A DNA stretch of 35,437 bases from a virus, in IMG/VR virus record IMGVR_UViG_3300024520_000031, positions 1 through 35,437 of that record; one strand, 5' to 3'. Positions 16,160-23,252 of this stretch are shown here, in pieces. Numbering within the stretch: the first letter of the stretch is position 1; every line of letters begins with the position of its first letter. The notes under the pieces were generated by a model that made no database searches, was not told the DNA's origin, and worked only from the letters and a program-made list of their open reading frames with translations. The translations under genes were made by a program, and so were the position numbers.

Positions 16160-18513
16160 GTTATGATAATTTACGAACGGAATACACAAAAGAGCATATT
16201 TATATTGTTGAAATCGATCTTGATTATTGCACTTTAACCAGCGGGGTCGGCCCCTGTACGGCTACGGAAACAGGGGATGATAAGTGCTTTAATACATTTT
16301 CAAATACTAATGATGCGGCCAATTTTGACAAAGGAATAAAAACTTATCGGTTTTGTGAGTCAAGAAGCCCGCACCCCATAGGTATGTCAGCATTAGATAT
16401 AATTCCCTCAATAAAATCAGTTAGTGTCGCAGCTTCAAAAATTGATATAAAAGGCGGGCTAGGTGTTAGGGCAAGCGTTAACATATCGTTTAGCGATCAT
16501 CCACATTCAGACATAGGGATTGATAAATACGTTGACGAAAGAACTTGGATAGCATCAGACCGCGGCACGTTTTGGACAAAATTAAGAGCTAGAAACCCGA
16601 ACTATCAAAACAGACCGCTCAGGGTTTTATCGGGCTATCTGGCTAATGGGGAATACGACCCTGTAAATTTTACAACTCGCTATTATATTATTGATAAAAT
16701 GAATGTTTCAGGCGGTCAGGCCACAATTACAGCTAAAGACCCGCTAAAACTGGCAAACAACAAGAAAGCTCAAGCCCCCGCACCAAGTACCGGAACACTG
16801 ACAAGTGACCTTGTTATCGCGGGAACGTCGGCAACGCTAACACCGTCTGGGGTTGGTAATTTAGAATACGATACTAGCGGGTGGGTATCAATTGGGAAAG
16901 AAATTTGTAGTTTTACAAGGGTTGCTGATACCTTAACTTTAGTCAGGGCGCAAAAAAACACGCTTGACGAAGGCCATAGTTCAGGTGATACGGTTCAACA
17001 ATGCCTAGAATATGCAGGCGTCACAAGAGGCCAGTTAGACTTTATTGTTAATGACCTGATAACTAATTTTGCCAATATTGATACAGCGTTTGTTCCCTTG
17101 GCGGCATGGGATGCGGAAGTCGGGACGCATTTATCAGGCTTATTATCTGGATTTATAGCTAAACCTTTCGACGTTAATAAATTATTAGTAGAGCTTGCCG
17201 AAAGTATGCCGCATTATTTGTGGTGGGATGAGCGGAGCGCAACGATACAGTTAACAGCTCTAAAAGCCCCCGCAACCAATGCCAATGTGCTAGGTGAAGC
17301 AAACGCATTGATTGAAGATTCGGTTAAAACTACTGATGCTACAAACATGAGAGCGTCAACGGTTTTTGTAAATTTTGGACAAGTTAACCCGATTAAAAAA
17401 TTAGATGATCCTGAAAATTATCTACAAACTTATATAAGGGTTGATGTAAACTCTATCTCAAAGTACGGATCAAATGAGATTAAAGTTATTAATTCGAGAT
17501 GGATTAGTGACACCAATAAAGCCGCAGCATTACAACTAGGCGCTCTGTACGGACGAAGATTTGCAGACATCCCCCGAAAAATCAATTTCTCTTTAGACTC
17601 AAAAGATTCTAGTTTATGGATAGGTCAAAATGCCTGTACAAACCATCGTGATATCGTAGATGCCACTGGGGCACCGATTGATTTATTATTTCAAGTCATA
17701 AGCTCAAAAGAATCTAAAAACTTTGATTATGAGGGGCTTGAGTATACTTATGGCGATGCGTTGCCAGAGGATGAAGGCGGTGGAGATCCAGATACCGACC
17801 TAGTAATATTTGGCTCAAACCAATTAAATATTAATTTAAGGACCGCCTTTGACGGACCTAACGGTTTATATCCAACGCCTGATGCCACAACAAAAGCCAA
17901 ATTTGTAGTGGAAGCTGGCGTAGTAATGGGCGGCTCTGTTTTAGGCTCACCGAGTATTGTCACTGGAGAATGGCCCGCAGGCGCGACCGTCACTATTCAA
18001 AATTCGGGTTTTATTGTGGGTCGCGGTGGTCAAGGTGGGAACGGGTTAATTCCCCCGTCAACAGGAGACTCTCAAGCAGGTAGTGACGCTATTGAAATGA
18101 ACTTTGACCTAGAAATAATTAACTTAAACATCATTGGCGGTGGCGGTGGTGGTGGTGGTGAGGGCGACATAGCCAGCAAAGGCGCAGGCGGCGGCGGTGG
18201 TGCGGGCGGCAATGTTGGATTCGGCGGTTATAATTACAATGTGACGGGGTCTGCTGGATCAGGGGGGCGGGGGCATGCTTCACAACGCGGAACTACTGAG
18301 CTTGGGGGTTTAGGGGGGTTAGGGCCACCAAGAGGAATGGGCAACCCCGGACTTGTGGAAGGTGGTGCGGGCGGTGACTTAGGGCAATCGGGCGCAAATG
18401 GAATCTCAGGCGACACCGTTGGGTCAGGATCAGCAGCGGGAAACGCCATTACTACCAATGGATTCACATTAACTCAAACAACGCCGGGCGATATCCGTGG
18501 GTCTATTGTTTAA
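16156..18513 (+). CDS. Tail-tip hub with C-terminal polyglycine adhesin domain
   Basis: Residues 1-540 (of 785) form a hub-like region with six Cys in the first 75 residues, an ERTWIASDRGTFW motif near 128 and strand-rich repeats. From about 550 comes NQLNINLRTAFDG, then TVTIQNSGFIVGRGGQGGNG (about 615-634). After that are Gly tracts, including eight consecutive Gly (about 662-669), separated by short variable loops until 785. This matches the polyglycine receptor-recognition domains known from T-even gp38-like adhesins and from tips of many siphoviruses. Loops between Gly tracts would decide host receptor. It is the last late gene before the early promoter. Confidence 0.78.
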   Translation: MSYDNLRTEYTKEHIYIVEIDLDYCTLTSGVGPCTATETGDDKCFNTFSNTNDAANFDKGIKTYRFCESRSPHPIGMSALDIIPSIKSVSVAASKIDIKGGLGVRASVNISFSDHPHSDIGIDKYVDERTWIASDRGTFWTKLRARNPNYQNRPLRVLSGYLANGEYDPVNFTTRYYIIDKMNVSGGQATITAKDPLKLANNKKAQAPAPSTGTLTSDLVIAGTSATLTPSGVGNLEYDTSGWVSIGKEICSFTRVADTLTLVRAQKNTLDEGHSSGDTVQQCLEYAGVTRGQLDFIVNDLITNFANIDTAFVPLAAWDAEVGTHLSGLLSGFIAKPFDVNKLLVELAESMPHYLWWDERSATIQLTALKAPATNANVLGEANALIEDSVKTTDATNMRASTVFVNFGQVNPIKKLDDPENYLQTYIRVDVNSISKYGSNEIKVINSRWISDTNKAAALQLGALYGRRFADIPRKINFSLDSKDSSLWIGQNACTNHRDIVDATGAPIDLLFQVISSKESKNFDYEGLEYTYGDALPEDEGGGDPDTDLVIFGSNQLNINLRTAFDGPNGLYPTPDATTKAKFVVEAGVVMGGSVLGSPSIVTGEWPAGATVTIQNSGFIVGRGGQGGNGLIPPSTGDSQAGSDAIEMNFDLEIINLNIIGGGGGGGGEGDIASKGAGGGGGAGGNVGFGGYNYNVTGSAGSGGRGHASQRGTTELGGLGGLGPPRGMGNPGLVEGGAGGDLGQSGANGISGDTVGSGSAAGNAITTNGFTLTQTTPGDIRGSIV

Positions 18514-18560
18514 AACTATCAACCATTAACAACTATAGATAATTAGTATCAAAATAACTA

Positions 18561-18598
18561 TTGATGTAATTAAATACTTAGGTATATAATTACATCAA
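18561..18598 (+). promoter_or_regulatory. Early promoter embedded in inverted-repeat operator
   Basis: TTGATG (18561-18566) and TATAAT (18585-18590) are 18 bases apart. A perfect 12-bp inverted repeat, TTGATGTAATTA at 18561-18572 and its complement at 18587-18598, spans both boxes with a 14-base centre. A protein bound to either arm would cover the -35 or -10 box. The promoter drives the early operon starting at 18620. The neighbouring RHH protein is the obvious candidate ligand, making an autoregulatory loop. Confidence 0.8.
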
Positions 18599-18619
18599 CC
18601 AGACGAACTAAGGAATAAA

Positions 18620-18808
18620 ATGAAAAAAGAAGTATATAAAGGTCCGGGCAGACCGTTAATGGGTGAGGAAGGTCGCAAGCCGGTCCATGCGTTAGTTAAA
18701 CCTTCCACTATTGAGGCGTTAGATGCTTGGGGTCCATCTAGGGGTATTTGTATTGATAATCTCGTTGAGCGCGAAATAGAGCGTTTATACTATAACTCAA
18801 AGGGGTGA
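18620..18808 (+). CDS. Ribbon-helix-helix transcriptional regulator
   Basis: The 62-residue protein has a basic, flexible N-terminus (GPGRPLMGEEGRK), then a short strand PVHALVKPS (about 23-31). Two helices follow (STIEALDAWG; CIDNLVEREIERLY), the strand-helix-helix layout of Arc/CopG-type repressors, which bind DNA as dimers. It is the first gene after the palindromic early promoter, 21 bases past the right arm, with AAGGA upstream of its ATG. Autorepression of the early operon is inferred. It is unlike CI-type HTH repressors and does not by itself imply lysogeny. Confidence 0.65.
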   Translation: MKKEVYKGPGRPLMGEEGRKPVHALVKPSTIEALDAWGPSRGICIDNLVEREIERLYYNSKG

Positions 18809-18811
18809 TTT

Positions 18812-19018
18812 ATGATTATGTATAAAGTAACGAATAGCGGCGTGTGGGAAAAGATGGTTTTTAAAGTTACTAAAAATGCGGTCTTTTATTTCAGAACAAA
18901 AAAGATAGACGGAAAAATAAGAAGCCAAAAAGAATTAAAAAACACAAGCGGACATGATTGGTTTGACAGCAAAAAAGAAGCGGATAAGAGTTACGAGCAA
19001 AGAGTGTCAAGAAAATAA
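18812..19018 (+). CDS. Small basic early protein, 68 aa
   Basis: The protein has about 25% Lys/Arg, a beta-rich start (YKVTNSGVWEKMVFKVTKN) and a charged tail. AGGGG lies 6 bases before ATG 18812; a second in-frame ATG at 18818 is possible. It follows the RHH gene after three bases. Such small basic products of early phage operons often act on host nucleic acid machinery, but no motif identifies a target here. Confidence 0.65.
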   Translation: MIMYKVTNSGVWEKMVFKVTKNAVFYFRTKKIDGKIRSQKELKNTSGHDWFDSKKEADKSYEQRVSRK

Positions 19019-19044
19019 ACAATAGCAAAAAGGGAGAGTTAACA

Positions 19045-19242
19045 ATGGATATAATAGAAAGAGAAGTAAAAATAAAAATGGTTCGATTGCGTATATTAAA
19101 AAGCCTTAAAGATAGCATGGAGAAACAGGTAAAAGAGGATAGGGATTTATTTTATATTGATAGAATGGACGGCCTCAATAGACAAATTGAGGCTTTAACC
19201 TATATGATAGACTTTACAATTGACGACATATTAGCGGGATGA
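19045..19242 (+). CDS. Small helical early protein, 65 aa
   Basis: The protein is predicted to be almost entirely helical with strong charge alternation, consistent with a coiled coil. It has a clear AAAGGGAG Shine-Dalgarno 9 bases upstream. No family is recognised. It lies in a run of six tiny early genes (18620-20226) that look like host-takeover accessory genes. Confidence 0.65.
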   Translation: MDIIEREVKIKMVRLRILKSLKDSMEKQVKEDRDLFYIDRMDGLNRQIEALTYMIDFTIDDILAG

Positions 19243-19249
19243 TAAAAAA

Positions 19250-19525
19250 ATGAGTTATAAAAAAGCGATACACAATTCTTTAAAACGTGGCGATTCTATT
19301 GGCCGCGTGATCGATATAGGCGTAAAGGCTGATTTAGAAGTTGAATTATACGAAAAGCGCCTAAATAAAATGCGCCAAGAATGTGAAATAATAGAGGACA
19401 AATACAAAAAAATACTTGAAAGCATTAATTGTTTTGTTGACGAATGGATTGAGTCGGGAGATTCACAGCTAAAAATAACAGCAATGATTGGGCAAATAGT
19501 AAAGGGAAAAAATGAAACAGAATAA
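19250..19525 (+). CDS. Coiled-coil early protein, 91 aa
   Basis: The first 30 residues are basic (KKAIHNSLKRGDSIGRVIDIG), then a long amphipathic helix from about 25 to 65 (VELYEKRLNKMRQECEIIE and onward) suggests a coiled coil. It starts 8 bases after the previous stop and overlaps the next small gene by 14 bases. The function is unknown. Confidence 0.62.
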   Translation: MSYKKAIHNSLKRGDSIGRVIDIGVKADLEVELYEKRLNKMRQECEIIEDKYKKILESINCFVDEWIESGDSQLKITAMIGQIVKGKNETE

Positions 19526-19676
19526 TAAAATATGGTTTGTTTCTTACGTCCGAAATAGCGCCCAAGAGCCAAAAATAAGGTGTTGTCAAAAAGTACAAGA
19601 AAGCCAAGTAAGTAGTCTTAAATCAGCACTAGAAGCAGATAGCCAAATATCTAACATCAAAGTAACTGAGGGTTAA
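19512..19676 (+). CDS. Small early protein, 54 aa
   Basis: The ATG at 19512 is preceded by AAGGG with 5-base spacing inside the end of the previous gene, and the frame stays open for 54 codons. The product begins MKQNNKIWFVSYVRNSAQEP and contains a CC pair. It fills what would otherwise be a 150-base gap and is flanked by four bases before the next ATG. It is likely real, with unknown function. Confidence 0.55.
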   Translation: MKQNNKIWFVSYVRNSAQEPKIRCCQKVQESQVSSLKSALEADSQISNIKVTEG

Positions 19677-19679
19677 ATC

Positions 19680-19874
19680 ATGACTGATAATTTAAGTTTA
19701 AATGGATCCGGTGGGATAACTAGAAGAATGACAGACAAAGAAGAATTAGCCGAGTTAACCAAGAAGTATAATAACTTGCGTGATGGTGTTGAGGATATAA
19801 TTAAAGGCGGTGACGCTAAGACGGTATTGTTTATTCAGATTGAAGTATTACAACAACTACTAAAGGAAGAATAA
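19680..19874 (+). CDS. Small acidic early protein, 64 aa
   Basis: The protein has a Gly/Ser-containing N-terminus (LSLNGSGGITRRM) followed by a helical Glu/Lys-rich body and a Leu-rich C-terminus. GAGGG lies 6 bases upstream of the ATG. No recognisable domain is present. It is part of the small-gene run of the early operon. Confidence 0.62.
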   Translation: MTDNLSLNGSGGITRRMTDKEELAELTKKYNNLRDGVEDIIKGGDAKTVLFIQIEVLQQLLKEE

Positions 19875-19877
19875 GTA

Positions 19878-20054
19878 ATGATACAAGCAAGTGAGGACAT
19901 CGTTAATTGTGAGGATTGTGACTCTCTATTCATAATTGGCGATCAATATACACAGTCAGAGGATGGATGGTTCTGCTCTCAAGGTTGTTATGAGTATTTT
20001 ATTGAAGATAATGAAATAAAGTTGATAAAGGGGGTGAAAAGTGAGTATATTTAA
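19878..20054 (+). CDS. Small four-cysteine zinc-ribbon-like protein, 58 aa
   Basis: The frame gives CEDC at residues 11-14 and CSQGC at 33-37, a spacing that fits a zinc ribbon or treble-clef knuckle. A Trp-Phe pair just before the second knuckle supports a compact fold. It starts 3 bases after the previous stop and overlaps the GTG start of the next gene by 14 bases. Such mini zinc proteins are common in phage early regions. The partner is unknown. Confidence 0.6.
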   Translation: MIQASEDIVNCEDCDSLFIIGDQYTQSEDGWFCSQGCYEYFIEDNEIKLIKGVKSEYI

Positions 20055-20226
20055 AGTTAAAATTAGAAAAGAAGAGTTTGCTAGCGGCGTTAAAAATATA
20101 TTACTAACAACGAGAAACGGACACCAATGGTCAGGCGGTATTCCATTAACTATTGATGAATTAAAAGAAGTAGCAGACGAAATAAATAAGTTTCTTGAAT
20201 TAAATTTGATAAAGGATGATGAATAA
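20041..20226 (+). CDS. Small early protein with GTG start, 61 aa
   Basis: The GTG at 20041 has a strong Shine-Dalgarno (AAAGGGGGTG), which decides the start. The protein has two N-terminal strands (IFKVKIRKEEF, ILLTTRNGHQWSGG) and a C-terminal acidic helix. The -35 box of the next promoter lies inside its last codons. No family is recognised. Confidence 0.6.
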   Translation: MSIFKVKIRKEEFASGVKNILLTTRNGHQWSGGIPLTIDELKEVADEINKFLELNLIKDDE

Positions 20227-20234
20227 ACTATAAT
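20206..20234 (+). promoter_or_regulatory. Strong sigma70-like promoter before replication genes
   Basis: TTGATA (20206-20211) and TATAAT (20229-20234) are separated by exactly 17 bases, a near-consensus promoter. Transcription should start at about 20241, directly at the 5' side of the folded leader. It drives the initiator, helicase loader and methyltransferase genes. Confidence 0.85.
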
Positions 20235-20240
20235 TCTACC

Positions 20241-20317
20241 ACGCGGATAGTCAGCTTCGAAACCTGATGAAACCTTTGCCCTGAGTGTTCCGCGCGTATT
20301 TCTTTTAAGGGCCAAAA
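20241..20317 (+). ncRNA. Structured 5' leader RNA, copy A
   Basis: The outer stem pairs CGCGGA (20242-20247) with TCCGCG (20289-20294). A downstream pairing of GCCCT (20278-20282) with AGGGC (20308-20312) crosses it in a pseudoknot-like way. The ordered words GGATAG, TCGAAA, CCTGA, then TATTTCTT and AAGGG are shared with the leader at 26653-26727. It lies between a strong promoter and the initiator gene. A cis-regulatory element or processed small RNA is possible; no known riboswitch class fits. Confidence 0.5.
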
Positions 20318-20335
20318 TTTACTTGGGGCTTCAAA

Positions 20336-20998
20336 ATGCATTACTACCAATTCAATATAGGCGATTACGCAAAAAGCACAAAGTATTTAGATCCAATGGA
20401 GGATTTAATATATAGGCGCTTGCTCGATATTTGCTATGACACTGAAAAACCACTACCCAATTCTATCGATAAAATAACTAAATTAGTTGGTTTAAAAAAT
20501 AATACTATAGAAACCCAAGCAATTCTCAATGAGTACTTTAAATTAACAAAAAACGGATACATTCAGAAAAGAGTCAACAAAGAATTAAGTAAGTACCGCG
20601 CAAAGGCAGACAGCGCAAGGGTTAACGGGAAAAAAGGTGGTAGACCTAAAAAAACCCAGTCGGTTAATTTAGCTAACCCACCACTAACCCAGTCGAAAGC
20701 TAAACAAGAACCAATAACCAATAACCATAAACCAATAACCAATATAAAAGAAAAGATAAAGCGGTTTACACCGCCATCCATTGAAGAGGTTAAAATTTAT
20801 TGTAATGAAAGATTAAACTTTGTTAGCCCTCAAGACTTTGTTGATCATTATGAATCTAACGGATGGATGAGAGGTAAGACAAAAATTAAAGATTGGAAAG
20901 CTTGCGTTAGGACTTGGGAGAAAAACGCAGCGCCAAAAAAAGGATCTTCGAGAACAATCAACAACCTCTCAGAATGCGAGGCGTTTATCAATGAATGA
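20336..20998 (+). CDS. DUF1376-type replication initiator
   Basis: Residues 1-85 match the DUF1376 winged-helix type: MHYYQFNIGDYAKSTKYL, LIYRRLLDICYDTEKPLP, then a KLVGL helix. A basic linker (RVNGKKGGRPKKTQ) and a repetitive Asn/Pro segment (about 120-140) follow. The C-terminal domain has FVDHYESNGWMRGKTKIKDW, typical of phage replication proteins such as YdaU and lambda O-like initiators. It probably binds the phage origin, perhaps the repeats within its own gene. It overlaps the helicase-loader-like gene by 8 bases. Confidence 0.78.
   Translation: MHYYQFNIGDYAKSTKYLDPMEDLIYRRLLDICYDTEKPLPNSIDKITKLVGLKNNTIETQAILNEYFKLTKNGYIQKRVNKELSKYRAKADSARVNGKKGGRPKKTQSVNLANPPLTQSKAKQEPITNNHKPITNIKEKIKRFTPPSIEEVKIYCNERLNFVSPQDFVDHYESNGWMRGKTKIKDWKACVRTWEKNAAPKKGSSRTINNLSECEAFINE
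20709..20744 (+). repeat. Iteron-like repeats, candidate replication origin
   Basis: The 15-base word starting AACCAATAACCA occurs at 20709-20723 and 20730-20744, 21 bases apart (two helical turns), with a further half-copy between. An AT-only-rich run follows (ATATAAAAGAAAAGATAAA). Repeats inside the initiator gene next to an AT-rich tract mirror the lambda origin inside gene O. Confidence 0.5.
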
Positions 20999-21548
20999 TT
21001 CAAATAAGAAAGAATTCGCAATTTTATTTTATACAACTGGTGAGCTTTACGACAAATCGGTTAGTAAAGAATTGCTACGAATGTATTTTGGCATACTAAA
21101 AGAATTTTCTATTGATCAAATCAAATCAGGGCTAACAAAGCACGCATTAGACCCAAAACACGGTACATTCTTTCCAAAACCAGCCGACATAGTGCGAAAT
21201 ATCGACGGACAGCAACGATCAGCTACAGATAGGGCTTTGGTTGCATGGATGGAAGTTGAGGCCGCTATCGCCACCGTAGGCTCTTACGGAACGCTTAATC
21301 TAAAAGATAAGCAAGCACTGATGGCCGTTAAATCAATGGGAAGTTGGCAGCACCTTTGCGCTACTGATAGAAGTAAGCTTGCATTTAAACGGCAAGAATT
21401 TATAGCAAATTATAACGCGATAGAAAAAACGCCACTTGATAGCCTACCTGAAAGCTTACCCGGAATAAAGGAGTTGGAAAATCAAAGAAATTCAGGGCAG
21501 GGCGGCGCAGCAGGACTACTAAAGAAGCTTGATGAGAGAATAAATTGA
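20991..21548 (+). CDS. Helicase-loader-like replication protein (lambda P / DUF6475 type)
   Basis: The 185-residue protein starts with a helical domain (LYDKSVSKELLRMYFGILKEF), then HGTFFPKPADIVRNIDG (about 57-73), the most recognisable segment of phage replication P-like proteins. A second helical domain with a QHLCATDRSKLAFKRQEF stretch follows. It likely recruits the host replicative helicase to the origin defined by the upstream initiator. The order initiator then loader is as in lambda O-P. The stop overlaps the TTG start of the first methyltransferase. Confidence 0.68.
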   Translation: MNDSNKKEFAILFYTTGELYDKSVSKELLRMYFGILKEFSIDQIKSGLTKHALDPKHGTFFPKPADIVRNIDGQQRSATDRALVAWMEVEAAIATVGSYGTLNLKDKQALMAVKSMGSWQHLCATDRSKLAFKRQEFIANYNAIEKTPLDSLPESLPGIKELENQRNSGQGGAAGLLKKLDERIN

Positions 21549-21558
21549 TTAACTTAAT
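21535..21558 (+). repeat. 24-bp direct repeat at methyltransferase 1 start
   Basis: These 24 bases recur exactly at 22293-22316, 758 bases away. Each copy spans the end of one gene and the first four codons (TTG-ATT-AAC-TTA) of a methyltransferase. Recombination between copies would cleanly delete or exchange the first methyltransferase gene. Confidence 0.9.
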
Positions 21559-22306
21559 AAAAGATGATTGTTTAAATGCTATGGCAGGCATGGAAGATGG
21601 TTGTGTAGATTTAACCGTAACATCACCGCCATACGATAATTTAAGAACGTATAAAGACAGTCTAGAGTGGGGGGGGCATATTTGGAAGCCTATTTTAGAG
21701 CAGCTTTACAGAATTACAAAAGATGGTGGCGTTGTGGTGTGGGTTGTTGGGGATGCTACTATAAAAGGCAGCGAGACTGGCACGAGCTTTAAGCAGGCAT
21801 TGTTTGCTATGGAGTGCGGGTTTAACTTGCATGACACGATGATTTACCAAAAAGCCCAAGCGTGTTTCGGCAGTAATAAATGCTACTTGCAAGCTTTTGA
21901 GTATATGTTTATTTTTAGCAAGGGTATTCCCAGTGTATTGAATTTTATACGTGACCGACCAAACAAGCGTAGCGGCGTGGAAAGTATGGGTGCTGGCGGG
22001 TTGGGTGTTGATGGCAGCAAAGCCAAGAGAATAAAAAAAGAAATGGGCGCCACAGGTAAGCGTAAAAACGTCTGGGAGTACGGGGTAGGCGGCGGCAAAA
22101 CTGGACACCCCGCCGTTTTTCCTGAAAAGCTAGCCAATGACCACATTATTTCGTGGAGCAACGAAGGCGATACAGTGTTTGATCCCTTTATGGGTAGCGG
22201 CACAACTGGCAAGATGGCGAAACTTAACAAACGTGCCTTCATTGGAATAGAAAAGGTTGAAGAGTACTTTAAAATTGCACAAGATAGAATTAAGAGAATA
22301 AATTGA
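21545..22306 (+). CDS. Beta-class DNA methyltransferase, probably N4-cytosine
   Basis: The enzyme transfers a methyl group from S-adenosylmethionine to an exocyclic base amine. The catalytic motif IV, TSPPY, is at residues 26-30, and the AdoMet-binding motif I, DPFMGSGTTG, is near the C-terminus (213-222); this order is the beta class. SPPY is usual for m4C enzymes, although some m6A enzymes share it. It has 253 residues. The TTG start lies in a TTGA overlap with the loader gene. No restriction enzyme is adjacent, so it is an orphan, self-protective enzyme by inference. Confidence 0.88.
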   Translation: MINLIKDDCLNAMAGMEDGCVDLTVTSPPYDNLRTYKDSLEWGGHIWKPILEQLYRITKDGGVVVWVVGDATIKGSETGTSFKQALFAMECGFNLHDTMIYQKAQACFGSNKCYLQAFEYMFIFSKGIPSVLNFIRDRPNKRSGVESMGAGGLGVDGSKAKRIKKEMGATGKRKNVWEYGVGGGKTGHPAVFPEKLANDHIISWSNEGDTVFDPFMGSGTTGKMAKLNKRAFIGIEKVEEYFKIAQDRIKRIN

Positions 22307-22316
22307 TTAACTTAAT
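22293..22316 (+). repeat. 24-bp direct repeat at methyltransferase 2 start
   Basis: This is the second copy of the repeat at 21535-21558. It includes the last codons of methyltransferase 1 and the TTG start of methyltransferase 2, so both genes have identical translation-start surroundings. Confidence 0.9.
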
Positions 22317-23217
22317 GCTTGGCGATTGCCTTGAGAGAATGAAAGAGATACCAGATGGTAGTGTTGATATGGTTTTGACTGACCCGCCTTATGGTACGAT
22401 GAAAAATGCGCAGCTCGATGGGTATAAGAATAATAAAACAAGTTGGGATACGTTAAAAACAAGTTGGGATACGTTAATTGATCAAGAAAAAATGCTAGAA
22501 GAATGTAATAGAGTTTTACGAGTTAATGGATCACTACTACTATTTGCTCAAGACCCCTTTACGGGGGATTTAATGACAAAACAGCACGGAAACCTACCAT
22601 TTAGTTATAGAATGACATGGTTAAAAGATCATTTTGCCAATGCGTTAATTGCAAAAAAATCGCCTTTAAATTACACAGAAGATATATGTGTATTTTTTAA
22701 AAAGTATGACACGCTAAACCAACACTCTTTGCGTGAATACTCTAGGAAGCTAATTTCTGACAGCGATACAAACCTTAAAAAGATTAATGAAGACTTGGGA
22801 CATAGAAGGTTTGAGCATTTCGCTTACACTGATTCAACTCAATTTGGCTTATGCACTGAAAAAACTTATTTGCAGTTTTTAGATTTCTATAGAGTTAAAA
22901 AATTCAAACCTTACTCGGAGCTGGTTGAGATAAATAGACGCTTCGCTAGACGCTTCAACCTACCAGAAGGACAAAAGTTCAAACCTAATGTATTGCAATA
23001 CAAAAAAGATTACACAGGGCTACACCCAACACAAAAGCCCGTTGCTTTGCTTGAAGATTTAATCAAAACCTACACCAACGAAGGCGAAACGGTTTTAGAC
23101 TTTACAATGGGTAGCGGTACAACAGGCGTGGCTTGTAAGAACATGGGCCGCAGCTTTATTGGCATAGAACTAGATGAGGAATACTTCAAGATTGCACAAG
23201 ATAGAATTACAAGCTAA
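22303..23217 (+). CDS. Beta-class DNA methyltransferase, probably N6-adenine
   Basis: Motif IV is DPPY (27-30) and motif I is DFTMGSGTTG (266-275), again the beta order. DPPY points to adenine N6 methylation. The start TTG 22303 is chosen because the first residues (MINLMLGDC) fit the family and because it sits in the same TTGA overlap as the upstream enzyme. It has 304 residues, longer than enzyme 1 in the central target-recognition region. Residues 45-58 contain a tandem KTSWDTL duplication from a 21-base DNA duplication, just after motif IV. The C-terminus is clearly related to enzyme 1 (YFKIAQDRI in both). Confidence 0.9.
   Translation: MINLMLGDCLERMKEIPDGSVDMVLTDPPYGTMKNAQLDGYKNNKTSWDTLKTSWDTLIDQEKMLEECNRVLRVNGSLLLFAQDPFTGDLMTKQHGNLPFSYRMTWLKDHFANALIAKKSPLNYTEDICVFFKKYDTLNQHSLREYSRKLISDSDTNLKKINEDLGHRRFEHFAYTDSTQFGLCTEKTYLQFLDFYRVKKFKPYSELVEINRRFARRFNLPEGQKFKPNVLQYKKDYTGLHPTQKPVALLEDLIKTYTNEGETVLDFTMGSGTTGVACKNMGRSFIGIELDEEYFKIAQDRITS
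22435..22476 (+). repeat. 21-bp tandem duplication inside methyltransferase 2
   Basis: Two identical 21-base units (22435-22455 and 22456-22476) encode KTSWDTL twice, in frame. Related enzymes as I recall them have one copy followed by IDQ. It looks like a recent slippage event that the enzyme may tolerate, or that may change activity. Confidence 0.92.
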
Positions 23218-23252
23218 CGGCCTAGAAAGGCTTAAAAAATTAAGGGGTTAAT

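Noticed and set aside
18514-18560. Terminator after the last late gene
   Set aside because: No stable stem followed by a T run is visible in this AT-rich stretch.
20258-20274. Hammerhead ribozyme in leader A (CTGATGA and GAAA words)
   Set aside because: The two core words are adjacent and in the wrong order, leaving no room for the required stems.
20241-20300. tRNA-like start (GCGGATAG then TTCGAAAC)
   Set aside because: No cloverleaf, anticodon arm or acceptor pairing can be drawn.
21695-22108. 137-codon minus-strand frame
   Set aside because: It is opposite the TSPPY methyltransferase, whose motifs are intact. There is no independent evidence for a gene.
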